Positions 42,908-52,388 of a DNA stretch of 64,000 bases are shown here, piece after piece; position 1 is the stretch's first letter, and each line of letters opens with the position of its first letter. The notes under the pieces are model-generated. The model made no database searches, was not told the DNA's origin, and saw only the letters and a program-made list of their open reading frames with translations. The stretch is from Streptomyces sp. M92 (GTDB taxonomy: Bacteria; Actinomycetota; Actinomycetes; Streptomycetales; Streptomycetaceae): NCBI RefSeq assembly GCF_028473745.1, contig NZ_CP101137.1, positions 7,509,501 through 7,573,500 on the forward strand. The letters are read 5' to 3'. The translations under genes were made by a program, and so were the position numbers.

Positions 42908-43882
42908 ATGACCGACCTGGCCATCGCGGCGAACGGACTGCGCAAGTCCTACGGCGACAAGACCGTCCTCGACGGTGTCGACCTGGCCGTCCCCGAAGGA
43001 ACGATCTTCTCCCTGCTCGGCCCGAACGGCGCCGGCAAGACCACCGCCGTCAAGATCCTCTCCACCCTCGTGTCCGCCGACGCCGGCACCCTCCGCGTCG
43101 CCGGACACGACCTCGCCACCCACCCCCAGGCCGTACGGGCCGCGATCGGCGTCACCGGACAGTTCTCCGCCGTCGACGGACTGATCACCGGCGAGGAGAA
43201 CATGCTCCTCATGGCCGACCTGCACCACCTCTCCAAGCAGGAGGGCCGGCGGGTCGCCGCCGGACTCCTGGAACGCTTCGACCTCACCGAGGCCGCTAAG
43301 AAGCCCGCCTCCACCTACTCCGGCGGCATGAAGCGCCGCCTCGACATCGCCATGACCCTCGTCGGCAGCCCCCGGATCATCTTCCTCGACGAACCGACCA
43401 CCGGCCTCGACCCGCGCTCCCGCCACAACATGTGGCAGATCATCCGCGAACTGGTCTCCGACGGCGTCACCGTCTTCCTCACCACCCAGTACCTGGAGGA
43501 GGCCGACGAACTCGCCGACCGCATCGCCGTCCTCAACGGCGGCCGCATCGCCGCCGAGGGCACGGCGGAGGAGCTGAAGCGGATGATTCCCGGGGGCCAC
43601 GTCCGTCTCCGCTTCACCGACCCCGCCGCCTACCGGTCCGCGGCCGGCGCCCTGCGCGAGGTCACCCGCGACGACGAGTCGCTCACCCTGCAACTCCCCA
43701 GCGACGGCAGCCAGCGCGACCTGCGCACCCTCCTCGACCGGCTGGACTCCGCCGGCATCGAGGCCGACGAACTCACCGTCCACACCCCCGACCTCGACGA
43801 CGTCTTCTTCGCCCTCACCGGCGGCGCCGCCGTCCCCGCCCAGACCACCCAGACCGACCAGCCGAAGGAGACCGCCCGATGA
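42908..43882 (+). CDS. ABC transporter ATP-binding protein (DrrA type)
   Basis: A 324-residue ATPase with Walker A GPNGAGKTT (about residues 38-46), ABC signature TYSGGMKRRLDIA, and Walker B IIFLDEPTTGLD. The C-terminal 100 residues are the extra domain of daunorubicin-resistance-type DrrA subunits. It powers an exporter of drugs or lipids at the membrane. GAGGAGC precedes the ATG. Its stop overlaps the permease start by 4 bases (ATGA). Confidence 0.95.
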   Translation: MTDLAIAANGLRKSYGDKTVLDGVDLAVPEGTIFSLLGPNGAGKTTAVKILSTLVSADAGTLRVAGHDLATHPQAVRAAIGVTGQFSAVDGLITGEENMLLMADLHHLSKQEGRRVAAGLLERFDLTEAAKKPASTYSGGMKRRLDIAMTLVGSPRIIFLDEPTTGLDPRSRHNMWQIIRELVSDGVTVFLTTQYLEEADELADRIAVLNGGRIAAEGTAEELKRMIPGGHVRLRFTDPAAYRSAAGALREVTRDDESLTLQLPSDGSQRDLRTLLDRLDSAGIEADELTVHTPDLDDVFFALTGGAAVPAQTTQTDQPKETAR

Positions 43883-44664
43883 GCAACCTCGCCCTCGCCG
43901 TACGCGACTCGTCCACCATGCTGCGCCGCAACCTCCTGCACGCCCGGCGCTACCCCTCGCTCACCCTGAACCTGCTGCTCACACCGGTCATGCTGCTACT
44001 GCTCTTCGTCTACGTCTTCGGCGACACCATGAGCACCGGCATCGGCGGCGGCGACCGCTCCGACTACATCGCCTACATCGTGCCGGGCCTGCTCCTGATG
44101 ACCATCGGGTCCACCACGATCGGCACCGCGGTCTCCGTCTCCAACGACATGACCGAGGGCATCATCGCCCGGTTCCGCACCATGGCCATCCACCGCGGCT
44201 CGGTACTCGTCGGACACGTCGTCGGCAGCGTGGTCCAGTCGGTCCTGAGCGTGGTCCTCGTCGGCGCCGTCGGCGTCGCCATCGGCTTCCGCTCGGCGGA
44301 CGCCACCGCCCTGGAATGGCTGGCGGCCTTCGGGCTCCTGGTGCTCTTCACGCTGGCACTGACCTGGATCGCCGTCGGGATGGGCCTGGTCAGCCCGAAC
44401 GCCGAGGCCGCCAGCAACAACGCGATGCCGCTGATCTTCCTCCCGCTGATCTCCAGCGCCTTCGTCCCGGTCGACTCCATGCCCGGCTGGTTCCAGCCGA
44501 TCGCCGAGTACCAGCCCTTCACGCCCGCCATCGAGACCCTGCGCGGCCTGCTCCTCGGCACCGAGATCGGCCACAACGGATGGCTCGCCCTCGGTTGGAG
44601 TGTCGCCCTCACCGCACTCGGCTACTTCTGGGCGACCGCCAAGTTCAACAACGACCCGAAGTGA
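43879..44664 (+). CDS. ABC transporter permease (DrrB type)
   Basis: A 261-residue permease with six hydrophobic segments and the ABC-2 family signature (RNLLHARRYPSLTLNLLLTP, PGLLLMTIGSTTIGTA, and a late FQPIAEYQPFTPAIETLRGL). It pairs with the preceding ATPase to form a DrrAB-like exporter. The start overlaps the ATPase stop, so expression is coupled. Control is probably by the divergent MarR/GbsR-like protein. Confidence 0.93.
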   Translation: MSNLALAVRDSSTMLRRNLLHARRYPSLTLNLLLTPVMLLLLFVYVFGDTMSTGIGGGDRSDYIAYIVPGLLLMTIGSTTIGTAVSVSNDMTEGIIARFRTMAIHRGSVLVGHVVGSVVQSVLSVVLVGAVGVAIGFRSADATALEWLAAFGLLVLFTLALTWIAVGMGLVSPNAEAASNNAMPLIFLPLISSAFVPVDSMPGWFQPIAEYQPFTPAIETLRGLLLGTEIGHNGWLALGWSVALTALGYFWATAKFNNDPK

Positions 44665-44727
44665 CCGTGCACGACCGTGAACGACCGGAACGACCGTCGT
44701 CCTCGCCCGGGGCCTGCCCGACAGCCC

Positions 44728-45621
44728 CTAGGCGAAGACGACGGTCCGTCGGCCGTTCAGCAGGATGCGGTGCTCCGCGTGCCACTTGACCGCCCGCGCC
44801 AGCGCCTGGCACTCCACGTCCCGTCCGACGGCGACCAGCTGGTCCGGCGTGACGTCGTGGCCGACCCGCTCGACCTCCTGCTCGATGATCGGGCCCTCGT
44901 CGAGGTCCGCGGTCACGTAGTGAGCGGTCGCGCCGATCAGCTTCACGCCCCGCGCGTGCGCCTGGTGGTAGGGCTTGGCGCCCTTGAAGCTCGGCAGGAA
45001 CGAGTGGTGGATGTTGATGATCCGGCCACTGAGCCGCTTGCACAGGTCGTCCGAGAGGACCTGCATGTAGCGGGCGAGGACGACGAGTTCGACGTTCTCC
45101 TCGCGCACGATCTCCAGCAGCCGCGCCTCGGCGTCCGCCTTCGTGTCCCTCGTCACGGGGATGTGGTGGAAGGGGATGCCGTAGGACCCCACCAGCTCGG
45201 CGAAGTCCGTGTGGTTGGAGACCACCGCCGCGATCTCCACCGGCAGCGCGCCGATCCGGGCCCGGAAGAGCAGGTCGTTCAGGCAGTGCCCGAACCTGCT
45301 GACCATGAGCACGATGCGCATCTTCCGGTCGGCCCGGTCGATCTGCCAGTCCATCTGGAAGGCGTCACCGATCGCCGCGAAGCTGGCCCGCAGCTTGTCC
45401 ACGGTCACCGGATCGTCGGCCGAGAAGTGGACCCGCATGAAGAACAGTCCCGTGTCGTGGTCGCCGAACTGCTGGCTGTCCTCGATGTTGCAGCCGGTCA
45501 TGAACAGGTAGCTCGACACGGCGTGCACGATGCCCTGCTTGTCCGGGCAGGAGAGGGTGAGGACGTACTGGTCGGCCTGGGCGGCGGCCGACGGGACGGC
45601 GGCGGAGGACTGCTCGTTCAT
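44728..45621 (-). CDS. purU: Formyltetrahydrofolate deformylase
   Basis: A 297-residue protein that hydrolyses 10-formyl-tetrahydrofolate to formate and tetrahydrofolate, supplying formate for purine synthesis and balancing one-carbon pools. The N-terminal ACT domain (YVLTLSCPDKQGIVHAVSSY) and C-terminal formyl-transferase-like domain are both present. Catalytic motifs: SNHTDF (Asn), IINIHHSFLPSFKGAKPYHQ (His) and TADLDEGPI (Asp). The gene stands alone between convergent and tandem neighbours. Confidence 0.96.
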   Translation of the reverse strand: MNEQSSAAVPSAAAQADQYVLTLSCPDKQGIVHAVSSYLFMTGCNIEDSQQFGDHDTGLFFMRVHFSADDPVTVDKLRASFAAIGDAFQMDWQIDRADRKMRIVLMVSRFGHCLNDLLFRARIGALPVEIAAVVSNHTDFAELVGSYGIPFHHIPVTRDTKADAEARLLEIVREENVELVVLARYMQVLSDDLCKRLSGRIINIHHSFLPSFKGAKPYHQAHARGVKLIGATAHYVTADLDEGPIIEQEVERVGHDVTPDQLVAVGRDVECQALARAVKWHAEHRILLNGRRTVVFA

Positions 45622-45668
45622 GCAGGACAGGGTCCCATATCCGGGCCCGCCGTCCGAGCGTCGTCCCG

Positions 45669-46169
45669 TCAGGCGGACCTGGTCAGAATCTGCAGCAGCT
45701 CCAGCGTGCGCGGCGCCGCCTCCGGGTCCTCACCGTCACTGGCGGCCAGCCGCACGTGCGCGTCGCGCGCCGCCCGCACCGCGTCCGGCCAGTCCGGGTG
45801 GTCGAGGTACGCGGTCACCGGCGCGTCCGGCCCCACCTGGTGCATGATCCTCAGTACGCGCAGCACGGCGGTGTCGACGAGCGCCGCCTCCTGCGAGTCC
45901 CGGAAGACGGTGCCCACGTACTTCTCCGCGGACCAGTGGTCCAGCCAGGTGTCCTCCACCAGCCGGTACACCGCGTCGGTGACGTCGCCGTAGCCGTCGA
46001 CGCCGGCCAGCCAGACGTCCCGCTGGAAGGCGGGGGCGGAGAGCATGTGCAGCGCGGAGCGCACGTTGCTGCGCCAGCGCCACCACGGCATGTCGTTGAG
46101 GGGCATGCCGCCCATGGTGGAGGAGCGACGGCCACGACGGGAAGAGTTCTCCGAACCTTGCACGGTCAT
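45669..46169 (-). CDS. Conserved actinobacterial protein of unknown function (SCO4402-like)
   Basis: A 166-residue soluble protein. A basic leader of about 20 residues is followed by a Trp-rich conserved block (MPWWRWRSNVRSALHMLSAP, VEDTWLDHWSAEKYVGTVF) and helices rich in Ala/Val. I believe it belongs to the small conserved family found next to purU in Streptomyces, without known function. The ATG at 46169 has AGGGGA upstream; an internal Met near residue 22 is an alternative start nearer the conserved block. Confidence 0.78.
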   Translation of the reverse strand: MTVQGSENSSRRGRRSSTMGGMPLNDMPWWRWRSNVRSALHMLSAPAFQRDVWLAGVDGYGDVTDAVYRLVEDTWLDHWSAEKYVGTVFRDSQEAALVDTAVLRVLRIMHQVGPDAPVTAYLDHPDWPDAVRAARDAHVRLAASDGEDPEAAPRTLELLQILTRSA

Positions 46170-46286
46170 CGATCGTACGTTCCCCTCCCGGTGCTCCTCA
46201 CCGGCCCCCGTAATTCACCTCCGTGTCACCGTGCATTGACCGCAGGTCACCGCCGGGTTGGCCGTGTGACGGAATCGTGCGGGCAC

Positions 46287-47603
46287 ATGACCGGCAGGCG
46301 ACCCATCCGCAGCAGCTTCCTCCGCCGCCCGAGCGGCCGCTCCCGGGCCACCCGCACCGGCGCACTGTCGGCGGGCGCGCTGGTGGCGTGCGTGTCGCTC
46401 GCCGTCGGCTGCGGCGTCCTCCCCGGTACCACGGGGGGTTCGGGGGACGGCCCGATCACCGTCATGACCTGGGCGCCGCAGGAGACGAACGCCACCAACA
46501 AGCCGGGCATGCCCGCCTTCGCTCAGGCCTACGCCCGCTGGGTCAACGCGAACGGCGGCATCGGCGGCCGCCGGCTCAACGTGCTGACCTGCAACGACCA
46601 CAACGACAGCGTGGCCGCGGCCAAGTGCGCCCGCCGCGCCGTCAACGAGGAGGCGGTCGCGGTCGTCGGCTCCTACAGCCAGCACGCGGACTCCTTCTTC
46701 CCCGTGCTGGAGGGCGCCGGCATCCCCTACATCGGCGGCTACGGCATCACCAACGCGGAGTTCACCAGCCCGCTGTCCTACCCGGTCAACGGCGGCCAGC
46801 CCGCGCTGCTGGCCGGCCTCGGCAGCGCGCTCGCCGACTCCTGCGGACCCGTCACCCTCGTCCGTCCCGACACCATCGCGGGCGACCAGCTCCCCGTCCT
46901 GCTCGACTCGGGGCTCACCTCGGGCGGACACGAACGCGCCGAGGACCAGCGGGCGGCGGAGGACGCCACCGAGTACAGCGGCCAGGCCGAGCGGGCCCTT
47001 CGGAGCACGACCGGCGACCCGGCGGACCCGGGGTGCGTGGTACCCGTCCTCGGCGACCGCACCGGCACCTTCATGGACTCCTTCCGCCGGGCCCGCGAGG
47101 ACTACCCCGACGTACGGACCGCGACCGTGCTCGGCAGCGTCGACCAGTCCACGGTCAACGCGAGCGGCGGGGCGTCCGGGCCCTACGAGGGGGCGTACGT
47201 CACCGGCTGGTACCCGGAGGCGGGCGACCCGGCCTGGAACGGGATGAAGAAGGTGATCAAGGAAGAGGCGTTCGGCGACAACGACGTCGACGCGGCCGAC
47301 GCCGGGGTGCAGACCACCTGGATCGCGTACACCGTCTTCAAGAAGGTCGTCGAGTCGCTCGACGACGGCGAGGTGAGCGCCGGCACCGTACGGCGGGCCC
47401 TGGACGGCGGCCTGGAGGTCGGCACGGGCGGACTCACCCCCACCCTCCGGTGGACGTTCGCCGCCGAGCTGGCCTCGGTCGGCTTCCCGCGCCTGGTCAA
47501 CACCGAGGTCACCCTCCAGGTCGTACGGCAGGGCCGGCTGACCTCCGCCCACCAGGGCACCGTGGACACCACCCGCCTCCTGCAGAACGCCCACGTGGCC
47601 TGA
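46287..47603 (+). CDS. Branched-chain-amino-acid-type substrate-binding lipoprotein
   Basis: A 438-residue exported protein. The N-terminus is a basic signal peptide ending in the lipobox AVGC (SLAVGCG, Cys at about residue 40), so it should be lipid-anchored outside the membrane. The rest has a type I periplasmic-binding fold with ARWVNANGGIGGRRLNVLTC, VGSYSQHADS and a late YVTGWYPEAG, like LivJ proteins. No permease or ATPase genes adjoin it, so it may be a sensor or an orphan receptor. GTG 46266 is an alternative start. A hairpin (47609-47625) follows. Confidence 0.87.
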   Translation: MTGRRPIRSSFLRRPSGRSRATRTGALSAGALVACVSLAVGCGVLPGTTGGSGDGPITVMTWAPQETNATNKPGMPAFAQAYARWVNANGGIGGRRLNVLTCNDHNDSVAAAKCARRAVNEEAVAVVGSYSQHADSFFPVLEGAGIPYIGGYGITNAEFTSPLSYPVNGGQPALLAGLGSALADSCGPVTLVRPDTIAGDQLPVLLDSGLTSGGHERAEDQRAAEDATEYSGQAERALRSTTGDPADPGCVVPVLGDRTGTFMDSFRRAREDYPDVRTATVLGSVDQSTVNASGGASGPYEGAYVTGWYPEAGDPAWNGMKKVIKEEAFGDNDVDAADAGVQTTWIAYTVFKKVVESLDDGEVSAGTVRRALDGGLEVGTGGLTPTLRWTFAAELASVGFPRLVNTEVTLQVVRQGRLTSAHQGTVDTTRLLQNAHVA

Positions 47604-47608
47604 GCGGA

Positions 47609-47625
47609 CCCCGGCCGGGCCGGGG
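47609..47625. terminator. Hairpin between the lipoprotein gene and convergent gene
   Basis: CCCCGGC-3 bases-GCCGGGG lies just after the stop codon at 47603 and just beyond the end of the convergent gene at 47642. Confidence 0.55.
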
Positions 47626-47641
47626 CCGTCGGGCCGCCCTC

Positions 47642-49722
47642 TCAGAGCTGGGTGGGGCCGCGCTCGGTGAGGCCGTATTGCTTGGCGATGGCGTTCCAGA
47701 GGGCGGCGGCCTTGGTCTTCTCCTTGCTCGCCGTGCCGCTCGCCCGGTTGGCCTCCTTGGGCTGGGTGGCGGCCTTGCCCTTCTTGCAGCCCTTCTTGCC
47801 GGCCGTCCGGTCGGCCCAGGCCGCGTAGTGGTTGTCGGCCGACGCGGAGGCCTGCCACGCCTTGGTGAGGGCCGCGGTCAGCTCGGCGTGCCGCGGCAGC
47901 TTGTCCACGGGCAGCTTCGAGAGGCTGGTGACCAGCCCGGTGCGCTGCTTGGCGGCCTCGCGCAGGTCCTTGGCCGCCTGGGGCAGGTTGTCGCACTTCT
48001 TCACGTCGGCCACGGCGTTGATCACGGTGGTCCGGCCGGTGCCGCTCTCGGCCAGCAGCTTGTCCAGTTCGACGGCCTGCACGCGGGCCGGGTCGACCGA
48101 CGGCGACGGTGACGCGGACGCCGACGCGGACTCGGAGACGGGGGCCGTCGCGGACACGGGCTGGTTGCCGCCCTTGTCCTCCTCGCCACCGCCCCCGGCC
48201 AGCATCGCGCCCGCGCCGATGCCGACGACGGCGATGCCGACGCCCACGGCCGCGAGCATGGGCACGCGCGAGCCGGTGCGCCCGCCGCCGGTCCGGCCGT
48301 CGTCGTGGCCCCCGCGCCGGCCGCCGCCGCCCGGGGCCGGAGATGCGGGCCCTGCGGGGCGTAGGCGGAGGGGCCGCCGCGGTGCGCGGCCTGCGGCTCG
48401 TCGAAGGCGGGCAGCTGCTGGGTCGACGAGGCCGGCCCGTCGGCGCCCGTGGCGCTGCGGAAGAGGCTGTCGAATTCGGCGGGGGGCTGCCGTCCCTCGT
48501 CACCGCCGGGCGCGCCGCCGTACGGGGCCGGGGCGGCGGGGCCGCCGGGCACGGGCGCGATGAACTGCGTGGCCTCGGCGTCGGAGTCGGGGCCGGGCCG
48601 CGCCGAGTACTGCGGTGCCGCCGTGCCGAGGAACTGCGTCGACTCGGCGTGCGGCTGGGCGGGGCTCTCCGGGGGCAGGGCGCCCGGGGAGACCGGGGCT
48701 ATGTACTGCGTGGCGCCCTCGTCGGCCGGGTTCCCGGCCGGGGGCACCGGGGGTATGTACTGCGTCGCACTCTCGTCGGCGGCCGACGCGACGGGCGGCA
48801 GGTACTGCGTGGCGCCGTCGTCGCCCGCGGACCCCTGCCCGGGGAGGCCGGGGTGGAGGTGCGGCCCGGCCTGACCCAGCTGGCCGTGCGGGCCCAGCTG
48901 ACCGGGGTTCCCCGACTGGCCCTGAGGCACGGGCTGGCCGTGCGGCCCGGCTTGCCCGTGGTGGCCCTGCGGGCCCGACTGGCCGAACTCGCCGGGCTGA
49001 CCCTGCGGACCGGACTGAGCACGGTGACCGGCCTGCTGACCGTTCTGAACGTGCTGGCCGGCCTGAACCTGCTGACCGTGCAGCCCCGACTGGCCATGGT
49101 GACCCTGCGGGCCCGACTGGCCGAACGGACCTGACTGCCCCTGCGGACCAGCCTGACCCTGCGCACCGGCCTGAGCGTACTCACCGGCCTGCTGACCGCT
49201 CTGGCCGTGCTGTCCCGACTGGCCGTGAAGCCCCTGCGGGTCCGACTGGGGGTACTGCCCCTGCGGGCCCGGCTGCCCGTACGACGGCCCCGAGCCGTAC
49301 GTCTGGCTCCCGGCCGGCCCGCCGTAGGTCTGCGCGCCGGACGAACCGCCGTACGCCTGCCCGTGGGACGACGCTCCGTACGTCTGCCCGCCGTACTCGG
49401 CCGTGGCCTGCGCGCCCTCCGGAGGCAGCGGGCCGGGGCCCGCCTGGGGCGGCAGGGCTCCGGGCTCCGGGGAGCCCCAGGGCTGGGCGGCGGGCGGAGT
49501 GGACCAACCCTGCTCAGGGGCCGGGCTCTGCTGCTCGGGCCCCCACGGCCGGTCCCAGGCCTGGCCGCCGGGTGGCGCCGAGGCGGGCGCGGGTGCGGGA
49601 CCGGCCGGCGCGCCCGCGCCGGTCAGGCCCGGTACCAGCGGATCGCCACCGTCCGAGGGCAGCACGATGCCTTCGCGCGCTTGTCGCGGCGAGGGCTCCT
49701 CGCCCTGTCCACTCTGCGTCAC
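47642..49722 (-). pseudogene. Frameshifted Gln/Gly-rich single-pass membrane protein
   Basis: Two adjoining frames on one strand together look like one protein of about 690 residues. The N-terminal part (49722 to about 48340) is a Pro/Gln/Gly-rich cytoplasmic region with collagen-like QSGPQG/HGQ repeats and five TQY/TQF motifs (ATQYLPPV, ATQYIPPV, ATQYIAPV, STQFLG, ATQFIAPV). The C-terminal part (frame entered before about 48265) has one membrane helix (MLAAVGVGIAVVGIGAGAML) and an extracellular helical domain. The frames join only if one base was lost near 48337-48349. The loss could be real or a sequencing error. TQ motifs are plausible kinase or FHA-binding sites; function is unknown. Confidence 0.7.
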
Positions 49723-49889
49723 CGGGACTCCTGTGAATGGGGGACCTTCGGAATCGTCGGCTCACGCTACCGGGTCCCCGGAGCCCGCTGCCACGCCCCA
49801 TGGGGCGTGAACTCCTTCCCTGTGACTGCGGTAACAAAACCGTGCCGCGCCACGCTGTTCATGGCACTTCGCTCACACCGCACCGGAGT

Positions 49890-51275
49890 TCACGCGGCGG
49901 CCCGCAGATCCAGCCGCGCCCCGAACTCCCTCACCACCGCCTCCTCCCGGTACGGTTCCAGCCGCGCCTGGAAGTCGTCCAGGTACTCGGCGCCCCGGTT
50001 CGACCGCAACGTCCCGAGCAGTTCCACGGCCTTCGTCGCCGTCGTGCAGGCCTGTTCGATCTCGCGCTGCTGCACCTGGGCCGTGGCCAGCAGCACATGG
50101 CCGATGGCCCGCCTGCGCGCCCGCGTCTCCGGGTGCCCGTCCAGCGACTGCCGGGCGCACCGCGCCGCCGCGTCGGCTTCCCCCAGGTCCCGGTGGCAGT
50201 GCGCCAACTCGTCGGCCAGGTAGGCCTCGTCGAAGTGCGCGATCCACACCGGGTCGTCCCCGGCCGCCGGTTCGGCGGCGTCCATCGCGGTGACCGCCCG
50301 CCCGGCCGCCGTGTGGGCCGCCCGTACGTCGCCCAGCAGCGCGTGCCCGCGGGCCTCGGCGGCGTGGAACATCGCCTCCGCACGCGGCGTCACCCGCCCG
50401 CGTGCCCCCTCCTGCGCCGCGCGCGCCAACTGCGCGATCTCCCGGGGGTTTCCGAGCTGTGCGGCGAGGTGGCTCATGGACGCGGCCAGCACGTACCCGC
50501 CGTAGCCGCGGTCGCCGGCCGCCTGCGCGAGCCGCAGCGACTGGATGTAGTACCGCTGGGCGAGTCCGGGCTGGCCGGTGTCGACGGCCATGTACCCGGC
50601 CAGCTCGGTCAGCCGCGCCACCGTGGCGAACAACTCCCGGCCCACCGCCTCCCGGTAGGAGCCCGCGAGCAGCCCCGAGACGACGCTGTTCAGGTAGTGC
50701 ACGACGACCGGGCGCACGTGCCCGCTGCCGTACTGGTGGTCCAGGTCCACCAGCGCCTGCGTCATCGCCCGCACCGCCGCCACGTCGGAGGGCCCCACCC
50801 GTGGCCCGGCCGAGCGCGACACCTGGGAGTCGGGGGCGGAGATCAGCCAGTCCCGGCTGGGTTCGACGAGCGCCGAGGCGGCGACGGACGACCCGGACAG
50901 GAAGTCCCGCCGCCCGACATCACTGCGCCACAGCTCGCAGACCTGCTCGATGGCTCCCAGTACCGTCGGCGAGAACTGGAGGCCGACACCCGAGGCGAGG
51001 TTCTTGCCGTTGGCCATGCCGATCTCGTCGATCGTGACCGTGCGGCCGAGCTTGCGTCCGAGCGCCTCGGCGATGATCGCCGGTGCCCGGCCGCGCGGTT
51101 GCTGCCCGCGCAGCCAGCGGGCCACCGAGGTCTTGTCGTACCGCAGGTCGAGTCCGTGCTCGATCCCGCACACGTTGACCCGGCGGGCGAGGCCCGCGTT
51201 CGAGCAGCCCGCTTCCTGAATGAGCGCCTGCAGTCGTTCGTTCGGCTGCCGCGCGACGAGAGGCCTTGCGGCCAT
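49890..51275 (-). CDS. NsdA-like regulator with HTH and TPR-like repeats
   Basis: A 461-residue protein. The N-terminal 90 residues hold a helix-turn-helix (NERLQALIQEAGCSNAGLAR, DLRYDKTSVARWLRG, PAIIAEALGRKLG) related to XRE and NsdA-type regulators, negative regulators of sporulation and antibiotics in Streptomyces. Residues about 160-450 are TPR-like helical repeats. Effector and targets are unknown. The ATG at 51275 starts 12 residues before the HTH, with a GGGGG stretch upstream; the longer frame to 51350 runs into an unstructured start. It is divergent from the primase-domain gene. Confidence 0.8.
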   Translation of the reverse strand: MAARPLVARQPNERLQALIQEAGCSNAGLARRVNVCGIEHGLDLRYDKTSVARWLRGQQPRGRAPAIIAEALGRKLGRTVTIDEIGMANGKNLASGVGLQFSPTVLGAIEQVCELWRSDVGRRDFLSGSSVAASALVEPSRDWLISAPDSQVSRSAGPRVGPSDVAAVRAMTQALVDLDHQYGSGHVRPVVVHYLNSVVSGLLAGSYREAVGRELFATVARLTELAGYMAVDTGQPGLAQRYYIQSLRLAQAAGDRGYGGYVLAASMSHLAAQLGNPREIAQLARAAQEGARGRVTPRAEAMFHAAEARGHALLGDVRAAHTAAGRAVTAMDAAEPAAGDDPVWIAHFDEAYLADELAHCHRDLGEADAAARCARQSLDGHPETRARRRAIGHVLLATAQVQQREIEQACTTATKAVELLGTLRSNRGAEYLDDFQARLEPYREEAVVREFGARLDLRAAA

Positions 51276-51412
51276 GGCGTAACCCCCATGCGGTCTCATA
51301 CGGTCTCGATGCTGTCCCGGCGGACGAGAAGATCCGGCCGTGAAGATCAATGCCCAGTCGATGTGCCGACAATGCGAGACTTGCGAAGCTTGCGAGGATT
51401 GCCGGGGATGAC

Positions 51413-51436
51413 GGCCGACGCCGGCCGGCGTCGGCC
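51413..51436. promoter_or_regulatory. 24-bp perfect palindrome in the divergent region
   Basis: GGCCGACGCC (51413-51422) continues into its exact complement to give a 24-base palindrome. It lies between the divergent NsdA-like and primase-domain genes, where a terminator is not expected, so an operator is the likelier role. Nearby TTGCGA occurs at 51382 and 51391, with the related TGCGAG at 51373. Confidence 0.5.
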
Positions 51437-51556
51437 CCAGACGTGGCTACCCAGCTCCGGCGGCGAATCCTCCCGCGCGCCCCCGTACATGCACCCATGC
51501 GCCCCGGATGCGGAACCGATGCTCCTCCCCCGCGCGCGCAACCGCCGTAACCCCCG

Positions 51557-52234
51557 GTGAGCACGGGAGTTGAGTTCCACGTGACAGAGACCATCCCCGG
51601 CACCGAAGCCACCCAGATCCCGCAGCAGCGAGGCGCGTCGCTGCTGGAGACCGCCGTACGCTACGCCGAGGAACGCCACTGGGACGTGTTCCCCGGCACC
51701 TGGCTGGAAGCAGCCGACGGGGAGCAGCGCTGTTCCTGCGGGGACCCGGTGTGCGCCGCCCCGGGCGCGCACCCGGCGCGCGAGGACTGGGCGACGCAGG
51801 CGACGGGCAGCGCGACCGTCGCCCGCAGGATGTGGCAGAAGCAGCCGGCGGCCTCGATCCTGCTGCCCACGGGGCGGACGTTCGACGCGATCGACGTGCC
51901 GGAGACCGCGGGGTTCCTGGCGCTGGCGCGGATGGAGCGGATGGATCTGACGCTCGGGCCGGTGACGCTGACGCCGGACCGGCGGATGCGGTTCTTCGTC
52001 CTTCCGGGGGCCGCCGCGAAGGTGCCGGAGCTGGTGCGGAAGCTGGGCTGGGCGCCGCGGCTGCTCGATCTCACGGCGCTCGGGGAAGGGGCGTACGTGG
52101 CTGCGCCGCCTACGCGGTACGGGACGCGGGGGGCCGTGCAGTGGGCCTGCCGGCCTACGCCGGCGAATCGGTGGCTGCCGGATGTGGAGGAGTTGGTGTC
52201 GCCGTTGGCGTATGCGTGCGGCAGGGATCGTTAG
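51557..52234 (+). CDS. Bifunctional DNA primase/polymerase-domain protein
   Basis: A 225-residue protein that matches only the N-terminal Prim-Pol domain (LLETAVRYAEERHWDVFPGT, CSCGDPVCAAPGAHPAREDW, ATGSATVARRMWQKQPAASI). The Cys-rich loop CSCGDPVCAAPGAHP is typical. The standard catalytic DxD is not obvious (FDAIDVP is the nearest), so DNA synthesis is uncertain. Such short copies are common in actinobacteria outside replicons. Start GTG 51557 was kept; GTG 51581 has GGGAG 12 bases before it and is an alternative. Confidence 0.75.
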   Translation: MSTGVEFHVTETIPGTEATQIPQQRGASLLETAVRYAEERHWDVFPGTWLEAADGEQRCSCGDPVCAAPGAHPAREDWATQATGSATVARRMWQKQPAASILLPTGRTFDAIDVPETAGFLALARMERMDLTLGPVTLTPDRRMRFFVLPGAAAKVPELVRKLGWAPRLLDLTALGEGAYVAAPPTRYGTRGAVQWACRPTPANRWLPDVEELVSPLAYACGRDR

Positions 52235-52352
52235 GGGCGCCTGTTCATCTGCCTGGTCGAGGTCTTGTGGCGGCTGCCGGCTGCGCGTGGCTGATCGCGC
52301 CCGCGCGGCGGAGCCGCATATCGGCACAGCCCCGCGCCCCTTTCAGGGCGCT
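52235..52352. repeat. Common Streptomyces intergenic repeat
   Basis: The sequence between the primase-domain gene and the next ABC gene contains GGCTGCCGGCTGCGCGTGGC, GATCGCGCCCG and the hairpin GCGCCC-6-GGGCGC (52334-52351) flanked by CCCCGCGCCCC. This combination is the ubiquitous short intergenic repeat that I associate with Streptomyces genomes. It may act as a terminator. Confidence 0.55.
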
Positions 52353-52388
52353 GCTCCCCCGTAGGGTTCAAGTGACGGAGGGAGAGAC

